Source: an uncultured Flavobacteriales bacterium
Lineage (GTDB): Bacteria > Bacteroidota > Bacteroidia > Flavobacteriales > Weeksellaceae
Assembly (NCBI GenBank): GCA_937973555.1
Contig: CALJKL010000079.1
Span: 1-64,000 of the forward strand
Reading direction: 5' to 3'
Length of the DNA: 64,000 nucleotides
Part shown: piece by piece, positions 1 to 8,608 of the stretch
Numbering within the stretch: position 1 is the stretch's first letter
Layout: each line of letters opens with the position of its first letter
Translations under genes and position numbers: made by a program
Notes under the pieces: generated by a model
What the model was told of the DNA's origin: nothing
Databases searched by the model: none
What the model saw: the letters and a program-made list of their open reading frames with translations, nothing else

Positions 1-65
1 TGAAAAAATACGAAATAGATTCTGTGGCTGTAGTAAAAGCCGTAAAAAGGATTTTAGCAAGATAA
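1..65 (+). CDS. 3' end of an unidentified gene (partial)
   Basis: An open frame enters from the left edge and ends at TAA 63-65, giving a 20-residue basic tail (KKYEIDSVAVVKAVKRILAR). The first two bases, tg, could be the end of an ATG, but the short helical tail looks more like the C-terminus of a longer protein. The family cannot be recognised. It is followed by a strong bidirectional terminator shared with the convergent Rrf2 gene. Confidence 0.5.
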   Translation, partial: KKYEIDSVAVVKAVKRILAR

Positions 66-83
66 TACTTAGGGATATATAAT

Positions 84-116
84 AAAAAACTCATCATAAC
101 CTGATGAGTTTTTTTT
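84..116. terminator. Bidirectional rho-independent terminator
   Basis: A 13-bp stem (84-96 with 102-114, arms AAAAAACTCATCA and its complement) with a 5-nt loop is flanked by an A-run on the left and a T-run on the right. It can end both the partial plus-strand gene and the minus-strand Rrf2 gene. Confidence 0.85.
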
Positions 117-549
117 AGTTCTTTAAAAATGCTAAGCCCTGTTCTGTCTCTAAGGCCATGTCATATATAGAAACTTCTGAGAGAGAATCTCTGAGACTTT
201 CTCTTATTTTTTTATACTTAAAATGAAATGGGCATGGCTGATCAGATGTACACTTGTCTAACCCGAAAGCGCATCTTGTAAGAATATCAGGACCGTCTGT
301 TGCCAATACAATTTCAATAAGTTTTATCTTTTCTATTTTGTCTAAATCAACTGAAAAACCTCCTTGTTTTCCTTTATTAGAAATAAGAATTCCTTTTTTG
401 GAAAGTGGTTGCAAAATTTTGGCAACAAATGATTCCGGGGCATCTGTAGCCTCAGAAATTTGTTTCACATTGGTTTTTCTGCCAGCTAAAGCTTCCTTAG
501 CAACAAAAATTACAGCTTTAATAGCATATTCACAAGCTTTAGAGAACAT
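115..549 (-). CDS. Rrf2-family transcriptional regulator with three conserved cysteines
   Basis: 144 aa, usual Rrf2 length. An N-terminal winged helix (about residues 1-65, ending in the basic-glycine wing KGKQGGF) is followed by a linker with cysteines C93, C100 and C106. This spacing is close to the Fe-S ligand cysteines of NsrR and IscR, so it probably binds an iron-sulfur cluster and senses NO, oxygen or redox/iron state; the ligand is inferred. A perfect palindrome at 564-584 overlaps its own -7 box, pointing to negative autoregulation. It is transcribed alone. The neighbours do not reveal its other targets. Confidence 0.9.
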   Translation of the reverse strand: MFSKACEYAIKAVIFVAKEALAGRKTNVKQISEATDAPESFVAKILQPLSKKGILISNKGKQGGFSVDLDKIEKIKLIEIVLATDGPDILTRCAFGLDKCTSDQPCPFHFKYKKIRESLRDSLSEVSIYDMALETEQGLAFLKN

Positions 550-563
550 TTATAATGTTTTAT

Positions 564-584
564 TTTGATTAACAATTAATCAAA
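564..584. promoter_or_regulatory. Perfect palindrome, likely Rrf2 autoregulatory operator
   Basis: Arms TTTGATTAA and TTAATCAAA (9 bp each, no mismatch) are separated by CAA. The site starts 15 bp upstream of the Rrf2 start codon and its distal arm overlaps the -7 box, so a bound dimer would block RNA polymerase. Confidence 0.65.
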
Positions 585-588
585 GTTA
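581..588 (-). promoter_or_regulatory. -7 box of the Rrf2 gene
   Basis: TAACTTTG on the minus strand matches the Bacteroidota TAnnTTTG box. It lies 32 nt upstream of the start codon and overlaps the palindrome. No clear -33 box. Confidence 0.55.
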
Positions 589-623
589 ATAAATTTATTC
601 AGACTAACTAATCTTAATTAATT

Positions 624-998
624 TTATTTAAAAAATTTCCATTTAGGGATAATTGCCAAAAGCCCCAATCCTATGAAGACAAAAAGATTAAAAAGATCTG
701 CATAAAGCAAGGTAGAAAGATAAAATTCATGCAAAAAAAGATGAATAATGATGAGCAAAGGATAAGCATATACTCCTATTTTTCTATAAAAAAACAAGGC
801 AATCATAGAAAGCACCATTAATATGTCTATCATTAAAACGATATAAGAAAACCATGTAGGAATATTAATTTCCTGATGCTGATCGTATTCAGTAAGATCT
901 ATTCCGAAACTGAATAATAAAAATAATGTCAATACTATTACTGCCGCATAAAAACTTGTTGTTTTTTTCGGGCTTTTATCAAAATAACTATTATCCAT
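624..998 (-). CDS. Small four-helix membrane protein, unknown
   Basis: 124 aa with four predicted membrane spans (about residues 17-33, 47-69, 74-91 and 98-117), a short polar N-terminus and a basic C-terminus (PKWKFFK). No conserved catalytic motif is seen and I cannot name the family; the topology resembles small DoxX-like or integral membrane proteins of flavobacteria. It starts just past the terminator of the Lrp-type gene, so it is probably transcribed separately from it. No clean -7 box was found. Confidence 0.7.
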   Translation of the reverse strand: MDNSYFDKSPKKTTSFYAAVIVLTLFLLFSFGIDLTEYDQHQEINIPTWFSYIVLMIDILMVLSMIALFFYRKIGVYAYPLLIIIHLFLHEFYLSTLLYADLFNLFVFIGLGLLAIIPKWKFFK

Positions 999-1012
999 AA
1001 TTGTTTAATTTA

Positions 1013-1041
1013 TAAAAAAAGCTTTTGAAAAATCAAAAGCT
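1013..1041 (-). terminator. Terminator of the Lrp-family gene
   Basis: A 9-bp stem (1020-1028 with 1033-1041, AGCTTTTGA and its complement) is followed on the minus strand by a run of T residues (A-run 1014-1020 on the plus strand). It lies 26 nt past the stop of the Lrp-type gene. Confidence 0.75.
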
Positions 1042-1067
1042 TCTATTTTGTCTGTAAATATAAATAA

Positions 1068-1538
1068 TTAAACAGATATAGCGTTTATTAATCTATTTTT
1101 ATCGCTAAGAAATTCTTCCATAGAGATCATACTTTCTGTTCTCATTACGTCTTGTATGTCGTCTATTTGATAGATGATTCTCTTAGCATCTTCCGTGTTT
1201 TTTGCTTTTACTTTACAAAAAATATTGTATTTACCAGAGATTACACTTGCTTCTATTACATTTGGAATGGTAGCCAGTTCTTTCAAAACTTCTTGAGTTC
1301 TGTTTGATTTGGTTAACAGAATCCCAATAAAAGCAGTAAAATGGTAATCTAATTTACCATAATCTATATTTAGAGAAGAACCCAAAATAATACCGGCATC
1401 TTCCATTTTCTTTACTCTTACGTGGATGGTACCCGCAGAAACATCCATTTGTTTAGCAATTTCTGTAAAAGGCATTCTTGTGTTTTCTACTAAGAAATCA
1501 AGAATTTGTTTGTCTATTTCGTCTAATTGATAATTCAT
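1068..1538 (-). CDS. Lrp/AsnC-family transcriptional regulator
   Basis: 156 aa, the family's normal size. The N-terminal helix-turn-helix (residues 1-60, including DEIDKQILDFL and the recognition segment VSAGTIHVRVKKMEDAG) precedes an AsnC/RAM effector-binding domain (about residues 66-150). Such proteins form octamers and respond to amino acids. It stands alone with its own promoter and terminator. The target and effector are not visible from context. Confidence 0.93.
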   Translation of the reverse strand: MNYQLDEIDKQILDFLVENTRMPFTEIAKQMDVSAGTIHVRVKKMEDAGIILGSSLNIDYGKLDYHFTAFIGILLTKSNRTQEVLKELATIPNVIEASVISGKYNIFCKVKAKNTEDAKRIIYQIDDIQDVMRTESMISMEEFLSDKNRLINAISV

Positions 1539-1593
1539 TATATATGTGTGTTTTTAGATTATTAAATTTATAAAAAATACTACACTTTTTTTG

Positions 1594-1601
1594 CAAATTT
1601 A
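1594..1601 (-). promoter_or_regulatory. -7 box of the Lrp-family gene
   Basis: TAAATTTG on the minus strand, 56 nt upstream of the start codon; perfect TAnnTTTG match in AT-rich DNA. Confidence 0.45.
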
Positions 1602-1679
1602 TAAAATTTAATCCAAATTAAAAAATATATTTTCCACAAAAAATATTGACTTTTATCACAAAAAAAATTAAAAAACGAA

Positions 1680-4600
1680 TTATTTTAAGGTATCTTTTTT
1701 CAGGGAATCTGTTTTTATTGCATTTGCCTTCCTCAAAGAATCTTTAGGCTTTTGCTTCTTTTTGAAAAATGAATTGAAGCTTCTGCTATATACCACACCG
1801 GCACCATAAGACTGATTGGCACTGGTATTAATGCCTGTTCCCAAACCTATATTTGATGGTTTAGAATAAAATCTCAAAACTAAGGCACCATCATTTTTTT
1901 TAGAAATGTCGTATTCTGCTTGGCCTGCAAATGTATTATCATTAGACAAAGTGGTTCTGGAAATAGGAATCCCTACAGAAGATTTTATTTTCCATCTAGG
2001 GGATGCTATTAAAGTAAAATCAGTATTAATCCTATCGCCGGTATTAGAATTGGGATCTCCTTTAATAAGGTTTGGATCAATTTGAAACTGATCACTTATG
2101 GTATTGATAACGTTACCCAATTGTTTTAATAATATATTAACCCCTGTATTGGTAGCCGTTTTACCAATATCTACATTTCCAAAACCTCCATTATTGGATG
2201 TGTTAAAATTATTAAGAACTAAAATAGACCCAAACTGCAGTGTTTTTTCATCAAGATTAGCCATTTTTACAGAAAGAGCCTCTTTTACCTGCGAAGAAAC
2301 ATCCGGAGCCTGAACATCAAATTCTATTCTTGGATTCTTCAAGTTTTGTGTAATCTTGGTTTGAAGCATTACATTGATAGGAGGTAAATTTCCTATACCC
2401 AAGTATTCTGATGCGTTGGAAACCGTTCTGTAATAATTGGCTCGGATATTAAGTGACGGATTAAACGGATCTCTGTCCCAACTGATGCTGCTGGTTTTCT
2501 CTATTTGGAAAGTTTTCTCTAAAATAGCCTTAGATACATAGGTACCAGAACTGATAGAATAAGTACCATCTAAAGAAATTTTACCATTTTTCATAGCAAA
2601 TTTCAATCTGTCTGAATTTCCTCTTACAGAGATGTCTCCTACCTCATCCCCTACCAAAACATTTACTTCAGAGCCTTTGTCTACTCCTATCAAGAGACCT
2701 ATATCTAGATTTACGCCTTTCTTTACACCTTGATCTATACTTACCACCCCTGTTTTATCTTCTTTTAGGAATCTTAGCATCTTGAATTCGTCAACAGAGG
2801 AAGCTGTATTACTGTTAAGGGTAAACACACTATTATTAAGTACCTGAAATGGTACAGAATCGGTAGGTGTATCTTTACCGGCCGCAATGCTCAATTTTCC
2901 ACTGTCAAACCCAATGAACAGGTCACCTTTTCCATAAATTTTACCCCAAAAGAGATCAAAATCTTTTTGCTCTGTATTCAAGAGCATTAAATTATCTGCT
3001 GTTACCAAGACGTTGGCCCCAATATTAGAAAGATTGCTCAAATTAATCTGTGCCAAGGAAAGGGTCCCCGAAGAATTGTTTCTTCCATCACTTATCTTTA
3101 TAGGCTCGGTAAGAAGTATGTTGCCATTATTCACCATAAGGGTGGTATTTTGGAAAGAATAGTCTACTCCGTTGAATATAACTTTCAATCCAAAATCTTT
3201 CATCGCTACATCACCTCCATAATTAATGTCGTTAATTGGCCCATTGATAGCAATAGTACCGCTGGCCTTTCCTCTGAAATTTGAAAAAATATTATTTACA
3301 AAGACCTGAACAAAACCTAAATCAAATTCATTAAGAGTAGCATTAAGATTAAGGGTTGGAGTTTTAGCATTGTTATCTATAGTACCCGCAACTTCTAATT
3401 GATTTTTACTGAATGTATCAGAAGAAACTATTTTGGCATTTACATCAAAAACATTCGGCACATTACTACTTTGCGCTTTTACAAGCATATTGCCCATTTC
3501 TTTGCCGTTTAGACGAATATTTTTAATGTCCAGATCTATAATTGGCTCCAGATAATTCTGGCTCATTTTAATTTTGATATTACCATTGGCAACTCCTTTC
3601 AAATCAAGGTTGCTTTTTTGAGGTAAAAGATCCATCAATTTAGAAATTTCTAGATTTTTTACATTGATGTCTCCATTAAAATCTTTGGCATTTTTATACA
3701 CTCCATTGATAAAAAGCTCGCTTTCATCCGAATAAAGTCTTAGATTCTTTACTAAGAAGTCCTTCGTTTTTTTACGATAGGTAATGCTATGGGCCATTTC
3801 GGAAGAAGTATCTACACTCCAAACAAAATTATTAAGCTTCAGTTCTGTAGGCTCGAATTTTATCACATAATCACCATTCTCGTCTATGCTTTGGCTGATG
3901 TAGATGGCATAAGACTTCAAGCGGTCTTTTTCTTCATCTTCTAAAGAACCGTGTTTAAAGTTGGCAACCAAATGAAGAATTTTGTTATTTTCATTATTTC
4001 CTGTAAGGTTAATATCCCTGAATACATTTTTATGGTACTCTGCCCTTGCTATATTGGCGAAGATCTGTTCTTCCGGCTTTGCTGTATTTATCCTTACAAT
4101 AATATTTTCTGCCATTACAGAATCTTTGGTCACTTTGTTTTCTTCCAGTTTATATTCCGGATTAGTCTCTGCCAATATTCTGTCTGCCTGAGAAATTTCT
4201 TCTTTCTTGGTGAGAATATATTTTAATGCTGGTGCATCTGCATTCATTACCAAATCATTGGTATTACCTTCGAAAGAACCATTTACCCTTACTCCTTGAG
4301 GTATTTTGAGACTAGGCTCAAAATAATTTACCAATTTTTGATTGATTTCAAAAACATATGTAAAGTCTTGTCCTTTAAAATATCTTTTTTGAGGATTTCC
4401 TACCAAAACTTTATCAAATCCATTTTGGAACATTTTTCCCAAATCTCCCAAATTGTATTTACCATAGATATTTCCTCTTGCCACATCAGGCAAATCTACC
4501 AATATCATTCTTCTACCGCCCTCATAGAAGGCTTTTATCTCACCTTTAGGAAGGTCTATTTTTTGATCACCTGCATAAAAAATCACATTATTGAAATAAG

Positions 4601-6428
4601 CTTCCAAGTTCATGTCATTGATGGAGCTGAAAGTAACCTTGCCCTCTACATTACCCGAAAAAACGGTTTTACCATTCCCAGGAACACCAAAATAGCTCAA
4701 GTTCAGATAACTGAAATCAGCCTTTATATTTGCCAAAAATCTTTTGGTAGAGAAATCAATTTTTCCATTTATTTTCCCTCTGGCTTCGCTGTCATTTACA
4801 GTAACTAAACCATTATATTGTTTTCTGGACAGGTTTCCATCAAGGATTAGGTTATTAATCGTTTTGCCGTTGATCTCTATTTTGGCAACATCAGATTTTG
4901 TTCTCAAGGTAAGGGTATTCACATCAAAACCTTTACCGTCTAAAATGAATTTCCCTGAAATTAAACCTACTGCCTTATTTTTGGTAATAGCAGCCGCATT
5001 GAAATCATTAACCACCAAAACACCTTTGTAGCTTGGATTCTGTTGATCTATATCAGTCAAAATGATATCTGCATTTGCTCTACCAATGCTTGTAATAGCA
5101 TTACCTTTGGCAATCACTCTTTTTGGTGTAACATCTACAGCGCCTTTATATTGGATAGTGCCAAAAGGATCAGCAAAATTCTTCATTTTTTTCGCCACAT
5201 AAGTAGGTAACAATTCGCGAAGAGCTGGATAAGTGATATTGGCAGATATTTGATTGGTTACAATATTGAAATTGCCGTTTAATAGATTTTTGAATTTGGC
5301 ATGGGGTGTATTAATCTGTACATTATTTCCTGCCACAACAAAACCTTCCAATTTAAAATTATTCAATGGCCCATTCATTTTCCCGGAAAGGTTAATCGGA
5401 GAAAAATTATCCCATTTGGTAGCAAAATAAGAAATGTCATACCCACTTATTTTACTGCCGGGCTTCATGTTCATTTCCCAATTAACTTTATTAGAGAAAT
5501 CTTGCCATTTCGTTTCTTTATCCAAATGAAAAGTCAAATCACCTTGTAAAAGGGAATGATCCGTAAAGAGAGAGAGATCTTTCAAACTGAGATGTTCCTT
5601 GTCCATAGAAAAATCTGTGGAAAAAGTATCCAGAACATGTACTTTGCCCCATCTTCTAGTTTTAAAACTAAAGTTATTGATTTTTGCATCAATCTTAGGA
5701 CCTACTATTTTAAGTTCAGGAGCCACGAGATTCACATGCTCTGCCTGAAGCCATTTTCCAGCATCACCATTATGATTTTGGTTGATGATAGAAATTTTAG
5801 AATCTATAATCACCACTCTTGCCTGAAGCTTAAAAGGTGTTTTATGTTTTACAGGAGAAGGTTGGTCAAATTTTTCTATTAAACGCGTGAAGGTATCTAT
5901 AGAATCTCCTTTATAGGTAATGGCTTTTACTTCTGCATTTTCCAGAGTAAGAGTAGAAAATTTCAAATCCCGTGAATTGGTAATGATAGAAAACCAATCA
6001 GAGCCGGCTCTTAATCTTTTGGCCTTAATAAGATCATTGTTTTTATGATCCTTTATTTTGAGTCCATAAATAGAGACATCCCCAAAAATATTGACATCTA
6101 CGCTGTCTTTTTCTATGCTTACTTTAAAGTCTTTATTAAGAAAACCCAAGGCATAATTAGCAGCTTTTTCTCTTGTCCAGTCTAGGCTTGCCAAAATAGA
6201 AAGCCCAAGAAACAAAACTGTAAGAACGCTTACTACAATCAGGAAAAGTTTGGCCCACCAAGACAATTTTTTAACATCCTTTTTGGCTTGCTCCATGGCT
6301 TCATGGGCAGCATCTAGAGGGTGTTCTAAGGTATATTTCACTCCTTCTACTGCATCATGCAGCTTCTCACCCATCTTTTCAGAAATCGGTTTGTTGTTTT
6401 CGGAGTTATTATTTTCTAAATTTGCCAT
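1680..6428 (-). CDS. tamB: TamB-like translocation and assembly protein
   Basis: 1582 aa, anchored by one N-terminal membrane helix (about residues 57-79) after a charged cytoplasmic head. The remainder is long repetitive beta-strand sequence typical of AsmA/TamB-type beta-taco proteins, ending in the DUF490/TamB C-terminal domain (roughly the last 400 residues, with the basic tail KKKQKPKDSLRK). TamB-like proteins bridge the periplasm and are tied to outer-membrane protein assembly or phospholipid transport; which applies here is not known. It is divergent from tsaD with only 5 bp between start codons. No TAnnTTTG box was seen upstream inside tsaD, so its own promoter is unclear. Confidence 0.92.
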   Translation of the reverse strand: MANLENNNSENNKPISEKMGEKLHDAVEGVKYTLEHPLDAAHEAMEQAKKDVKKLSWWAKLFLIVVSVLTVLFLGLSILASLDWTREKAANYALGFLNKDFKVSIEKDSVDVNIFGDVSIYGLKIKDHKNNDLIKAKRLRAGSDWFSIITNSRDLKFSTLTLENAEVKAITYKGDSIDTFTRLIEKFDQPSPVKHKTPFKLQARVVIIDSKISIINQNHNGDAGKWLQAEHVNLVAPELKIVGPKIDAKINNFSFKTRRWGKVHVLDTFSTDFSMDKEHLSLKDLSLFTDHSLLQGDLTFHLDKETKWQDFSNKVNWEMNMKPGSKISGYDISYFATKWDNFSPINLSGKMNGPLNNFKLEGFVVAGNNVQINTPHAKFKNLLNGNFNIVTNQISANITYPALRELLPTYVAKKMKNFADPFGTIQYKGAVDVTPKRVIAKGNAITSIGRANADIILTDIDQQNPSYKGVLVVNDFNAAAITKNKAVGLISGKFILDGKGFDVNTLTLRTKSDVAKIEINGKTINNLILDGNLSRKQYNGLVTVNDSEARGKINGKIDFSTKRFLANIKADFSYLNLSYFGVPGNGKTVFSGNVEGKVTFSSINDMNLEAYFNNVIFYAGDQKIDLPKGEIKAFYEGGRRMILVDLPDVARGNIYGKYNLGDLGKMFQNGFDKVLVGNPQKRYFKGQDFTYVFEINQKLVNYFEPSLKIPQGVRVNGSFEGNTNDLVMNADAPALKYILTKKEEISQADRILAETNPEYKLEENKVTKDSVMAENIIVRINTAKPEEQIFANIARAEYHKNVFRDINLTGNNENNKILHLVANFKHGSLEDEEKDRLKSYAIYISQSIDENGDYVIKFEPTELKLNNFVWSVDTSSEMAHSITYRKKTKDFLVKNLRLYSDESELFINGVYKNAKDFNGDINVKNLEISKLMDLLPQKSNLDLKGVANGNIKIKMSQNYLEPIIDLDIKNIRLNGKEMGNMLVKAQSSNVPNVFDVNAKIVSSDTFSKNQLEVAGTIDNNAKTPTLNLNATLNEFDLGFVQVFVNNIFSNFRGKASGTIAINGPINDINYGGDVAMKDFGLKVIFNGVDYSFQNTTLMVNNGNILLTEPIKISDGRNNSSGTLSLAQINLSNLSNIGANVLVTADNLMLLNTEQKDFDLFWGKIYGKGDLFIGFDSGKLSIAAGKDTPTDSVPFQVLNNSVFTLNSNTASSVDEFKMLRFLKEDKTGVVSIDQGVKKGVNLDIGLLIGVDKGSEVNVLVGDEVGDISVRGNSDRLKFAMKNGKISLDGTYSISSGTYVSKAILEKTFQIEKTSSISWDRDPFNPSLNIRANYYRTVSNASEYLGIGNLPPINVMLQTKITQNLKNPRIEFDVQAPDVSSQVKEALSVKMANLDEKTLQFGSILVLNNFNTSNNGGFGNVDIGKTATNTGVNILLKQLGNVINTISDQFQIDPNLIKGDPNSNTGDRINTDFTLIASPRWKIKSSVGIPISRTTLSNDNTFAGQAEYDISKKNDGALVLRFYSKPSNIGLGTGINTSANQSYGAGVVYSRSFNSFFKKKQKPKDSLRKANAIKTDSLKKDTLK
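6417..6424 (+). promoter_or_regulatory. -7 box of tsaD, inside the tamB 5' coding region
   Basis: TAAATTTG ends 10 nt before the tsaD ATG at 6434, with TTG at 6394-6396 exactly 20 nt upstream as a plausible -33 element. The whole promoter lies antisense to the first codons of tamB. Confidence 0.6.
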
Positions 6429-6433
6429 TACTT

Positions 6434-7450
6434 ATGAATGAACCCATTATTTTAGGAATAGAATCTTCTTGCGACGATACTTCTGCTGCCATCATCAGAG
6501 GAAATACCATTCTTTCTAACGTTGCGGCCAACCAGACCATTCACATCGAATATGGTGGCGTTGTTCCGGAATTGGCATCGCGTGCGCATCAGCAAAACAT
6601 TATCCCTGTCGTTGAAAATTCTTTCACTAAAGCAAATATACAACAAAAAGATATTTCTGCCATAGGTTTTACAAGAGGCCCAGGACTTTTGGGCTCTCTT
6701 CTTGTGGGAACTTCTTTTGCCAAATCTTTAGCGATGAGTTTAGATGTTCCTTTAATTGAGGTTAATCATTTGCAGGCACATATTTTAGCTCACTTTATAG
6801 AAGATGCAAATCCTGAAGCACCCAAGTTCCCATTTATTTGCCTTACGGTTTCGGGAGGCCATACCATGATTGTTTTGGTGAAAGATTATTTCGACATGGA
6901 AATCATAGGAAAAACCATTGACGATGCCGCTGGAGAAGCGTTCGACAAAATTGGGAAAATTATGGATTTGGATTATCCTGCCGGGCCAATCATCGATAAA
7001 CTATCTAAAAACGGGGATGCCAAAGCTTTCCAATTCAATAAACCCAAATTAGAAAACTATGATTATTCTTTCAGTGGACTGAAGACTTCGGTGCTTTATT
7101 TCCTACAAAAAGAACTGAAGAAAAATCCGGATTTCATTAAAGAAAATCTCGAAAATCTTTGCGCATCGGTTCAGAAAACCATTATCGATATTTTAATGGA
7201 TAAATTGGAAAAAGCCGCCAAAGATTACGGAGTAAGTGAAGTGGCCATTGCAGGAGGCGTATCTGCCAATTCAGGATTAAGAACCGCAATGCAAAAACGT
7301 TCAGAAAAACTGGGTTGGAAGGTCTATATTCCAAAATTTGAATACACCACAGACAACGCCGCGATGATTGCCATGGTGGCCAAACTGAAATATGAGCGTG
7401 GTGAATTTACCGATTTAAAAACCAGCGCTACGGCGAGATATGAAATGTGA
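6434..7450 (+). CDS. tsaD: tRNA N6-adenosine threonylcarbamoyltransferase TsaD
   Basis: 338 aa. It transfers threonylcarbamoyl to A37 of ANN-decoding tRNAs, working with TsaB and TsaE. The Kae1/TsaD ASKHA fold is clear: ILGIESSCDDTSAA at the N-terminus, metal ligands H112 and H116 in NHLQAH, SGGHT, and TDNAAMIA near the C-terminus. ATG 6434 was chosen over the in-frame TTG at 6422 because homologues start next to the ILGIESS strand and the -7 box ends at 6424. Divergent from tamB, a common flavobacterial pairing. Confidence 0.97.
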   Translation: MNEPIILGIESSCDDTSAAIIRGNTILSNVAANQTIHIEYGGVVPELASRAHQQNIIPVVENSFTKANIQQKDISAIGFTRGPGLLGSLLVGTSFAKSLAMSLDVPLIEVNHLQAHILAHFIEDANPEAPKFPFICLTVSGGHTMIVLVKDYFDMEIIGKTIDDAAGEAFDKIGKIMDLDYPAGPIIDKLSKNGDAKAFQFNKPKLENYDYSFSGLKTSVLYFLQKELKKNPDFIKENLENLCASVQKTIIDILMDKLEKAAKDYGVSEVAIAGGVSANSGLRTAMQKRSEKLGWKVYIPKFEYTTDNAAMIAMVAKLKYERGEFTDLKTSATARYEM

Positions 7451-7469
7451 GATTTGCAAAATTGCAAAA
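7451..7469. repeat. Left inverted repeat flanking the four-helix-bundle gene
   Basis: 19 bp (GATTTGCAAAATTGCAAAA), directly after the tsaD stop codon; complementary to 7885-7903 at 18 of 19 positions. The enclosed 415 bp holds only the four-helix-bundle gene. Confidence 0.7.
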
Positions 7470-7510
7470 TCGCTAAGAGGATGAATGGCTATTCATAAAA
7501 AACACAAATT

Positions 7511-7870
7511 ATGTATAAATTTTATTTTGAAAAATTGGATGTTTGGAATAATTCTCGCGAATTGGTAAAGGAAATTTATCATATGACCTCTAATTTCCCC
7601 AATGAAGAAAAATTTGGAATAACAAACCAAATTAGAAGAGCCTCATCAAGTATTTCAGCTAATATTGCTGAGGGATTTTCACGAAAAACAGACAAAGAAA
7701 AAGCAAGATTTATTACTATAGCCTACAGCACTACCATAGAAGTAATTAATTTTTTAATTCTTTCTAATGATTTAGGATTTTTAGATGATGTAAACTATAA
7801 AATATTGAGAGAAAAAACGGAAAGCATAACCAACCAACTAAATGCTTTATATACTACATTAAACAAATAA
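7511..7870 (+). CDS. Four-helix-bundle protein (23S rRNA IVS-protein family)
   Basis: 119 aa, all helical, with the family signature: KLDVWNNSRELVKEIY, a central FGITNQIRRASSSISANIAEGFSR block and a C-terminal amphipathic helix. These proteins are encoded in intervening sequences of 23S rRNA and as solitary genes scattered through Bacteroidota; they form homopentamers of unknown function and are related to the Avd protein of diversity-generating retroelements. Here no retroelement or rRNA is present. The gene sits between tsaD and rsmE inside a pair of inverted repeats, which suggests an inserted unit. Function unknown. Confidence 0.9.
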   Translation: MYKFYFEKLDVWNNSRELVKEIYHMTSNFPNEEKFGITNQIRRASSSISANIAEGFSRKTDKEKARFITIAYSTTIEVINFLILSNDLGFLDDVNYKILREKTESITNQLNALYTTLNK

Positions 7871-7884
7871 AAGCAATTTTGCCT

Positions 7885-7903
7885 TTTTGCAATTTTGCGA
7901 ATC
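7885..7903. repeat. Right inverted repeat flanking the four-helix-bundle gene
   Basis: TTTTGCAATTTTGCGAATC, inverted copy of 7451-7469 with one mismatch. The internal decamer GCAATTTTGC occurs twice here (7873-7882 and 7889-7898). It ends 8 nt before the rsmE start codon. Confidence 0.7.
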
Positions 7904-7911
7904 AGCATATC

Positions 7912-8607
7912 ATGAAACTATTCTACGGAGAAATACAAGGCCAAACTGTAAAAATCAACGATGAAGAACAGCAACATATCGTAAAGGTATTGCGCATGAA
8001 AGAAGGCGAAGAAATTTTCGTTACCGATGGCAAAGGAAATTTGGCTAAAGGAAACCTTGTTTTTGAAGGTAAAAAAGTAAACCTAAATGTTACTGAAACC
8101 CAAGAAAATCTGCCTGATTTTTCTCCAAAACTACACATCGCCATTGCTCCTACCAAAAACATAGACCGCATTGAGTTTTTTGTAGAAAAGGCTACGGAAA
8201 TGGCCGTATCTGAAATCACCTTATTACTGACCGAAAAAACAGAACGCAAAAACCTTAACATCGACAAAATCCGAAAACAAGCTATTGCAGCTTCTAAGCA
8301 GAGCTTAAGAATGCACTTTCCGAAAATAAATGATTTGGTGAAACTTTCAGATTTTATGAAAATAACCGAAATCGAAAATACTTTTGTGGCCCATTGCAAT
8401 GAAAATTTGGAGAGAAAAAATCTTACCGAAATCCCAAAACTTGAAAACATTACTTTTTTAATAGGTCCAGAAGGAGATTTTTCTGATAAGGAAATCCTAC
8501 TATTGGCCGAAAAAGGCATCAAAGCAGTGAGCCTAGGAAACCAAAGATTGCGAACAGAAACCGCTGGCATCTTTGTCGCTGCTTGGAACTACGAAAAAAT
8601 GATTTAA
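7912..8607 (+). CDS. rsmE: 16S rRNA (uracil-1498-N3)-methyltransferase RsmE
   Basis: 231 aa. It methylates N3 of U1498 in the decoding region of 16S rRNA using SAM. An N-terminal PUA-like RNA-binding domain (about 1-70) precedes a SPOUT knot domain; the SAM-binding motifs FLIGPEGDFSDKE and LGNQRLRTETAG lie near the C-terminus. ATG 7912 is used because the upstream TTG at 7879 would place codons inside the flanking inverted repeat. It converges on the TrmH-type gene with 1 bp between stops. Its promoter may have been changed by the inserted four-helix-bundle unit. Confidence 0.96.
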   Translation: MKLFYGEIQGQTVKINDEEQQHIVKVLRMKEGEEIFVTDGKGNLAKGNLVFEGKKVNLNVTETQENLPDFSPKLHIAIAPTKNIDRIEFFVEKATEMAVSEITLLLTEKTERKNLNIDKIRKQAIAASKQSLRMHFPKINDLVKLSDFMKITEIENTFVAHCNENLERKNLTEIPKLENITFLIGPEGDFSDKEILLLAEKGIKAVSLGNQRLRTETAGIFVAAWNYEKMI

Positions 8608-8608
8608 A

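Noticed and set aside
7923..8570. 215-codon frame antisense to rsmE
   Set aside because: Shadow of a gene with all RsmE motifs; no promoter or homologous pattern.
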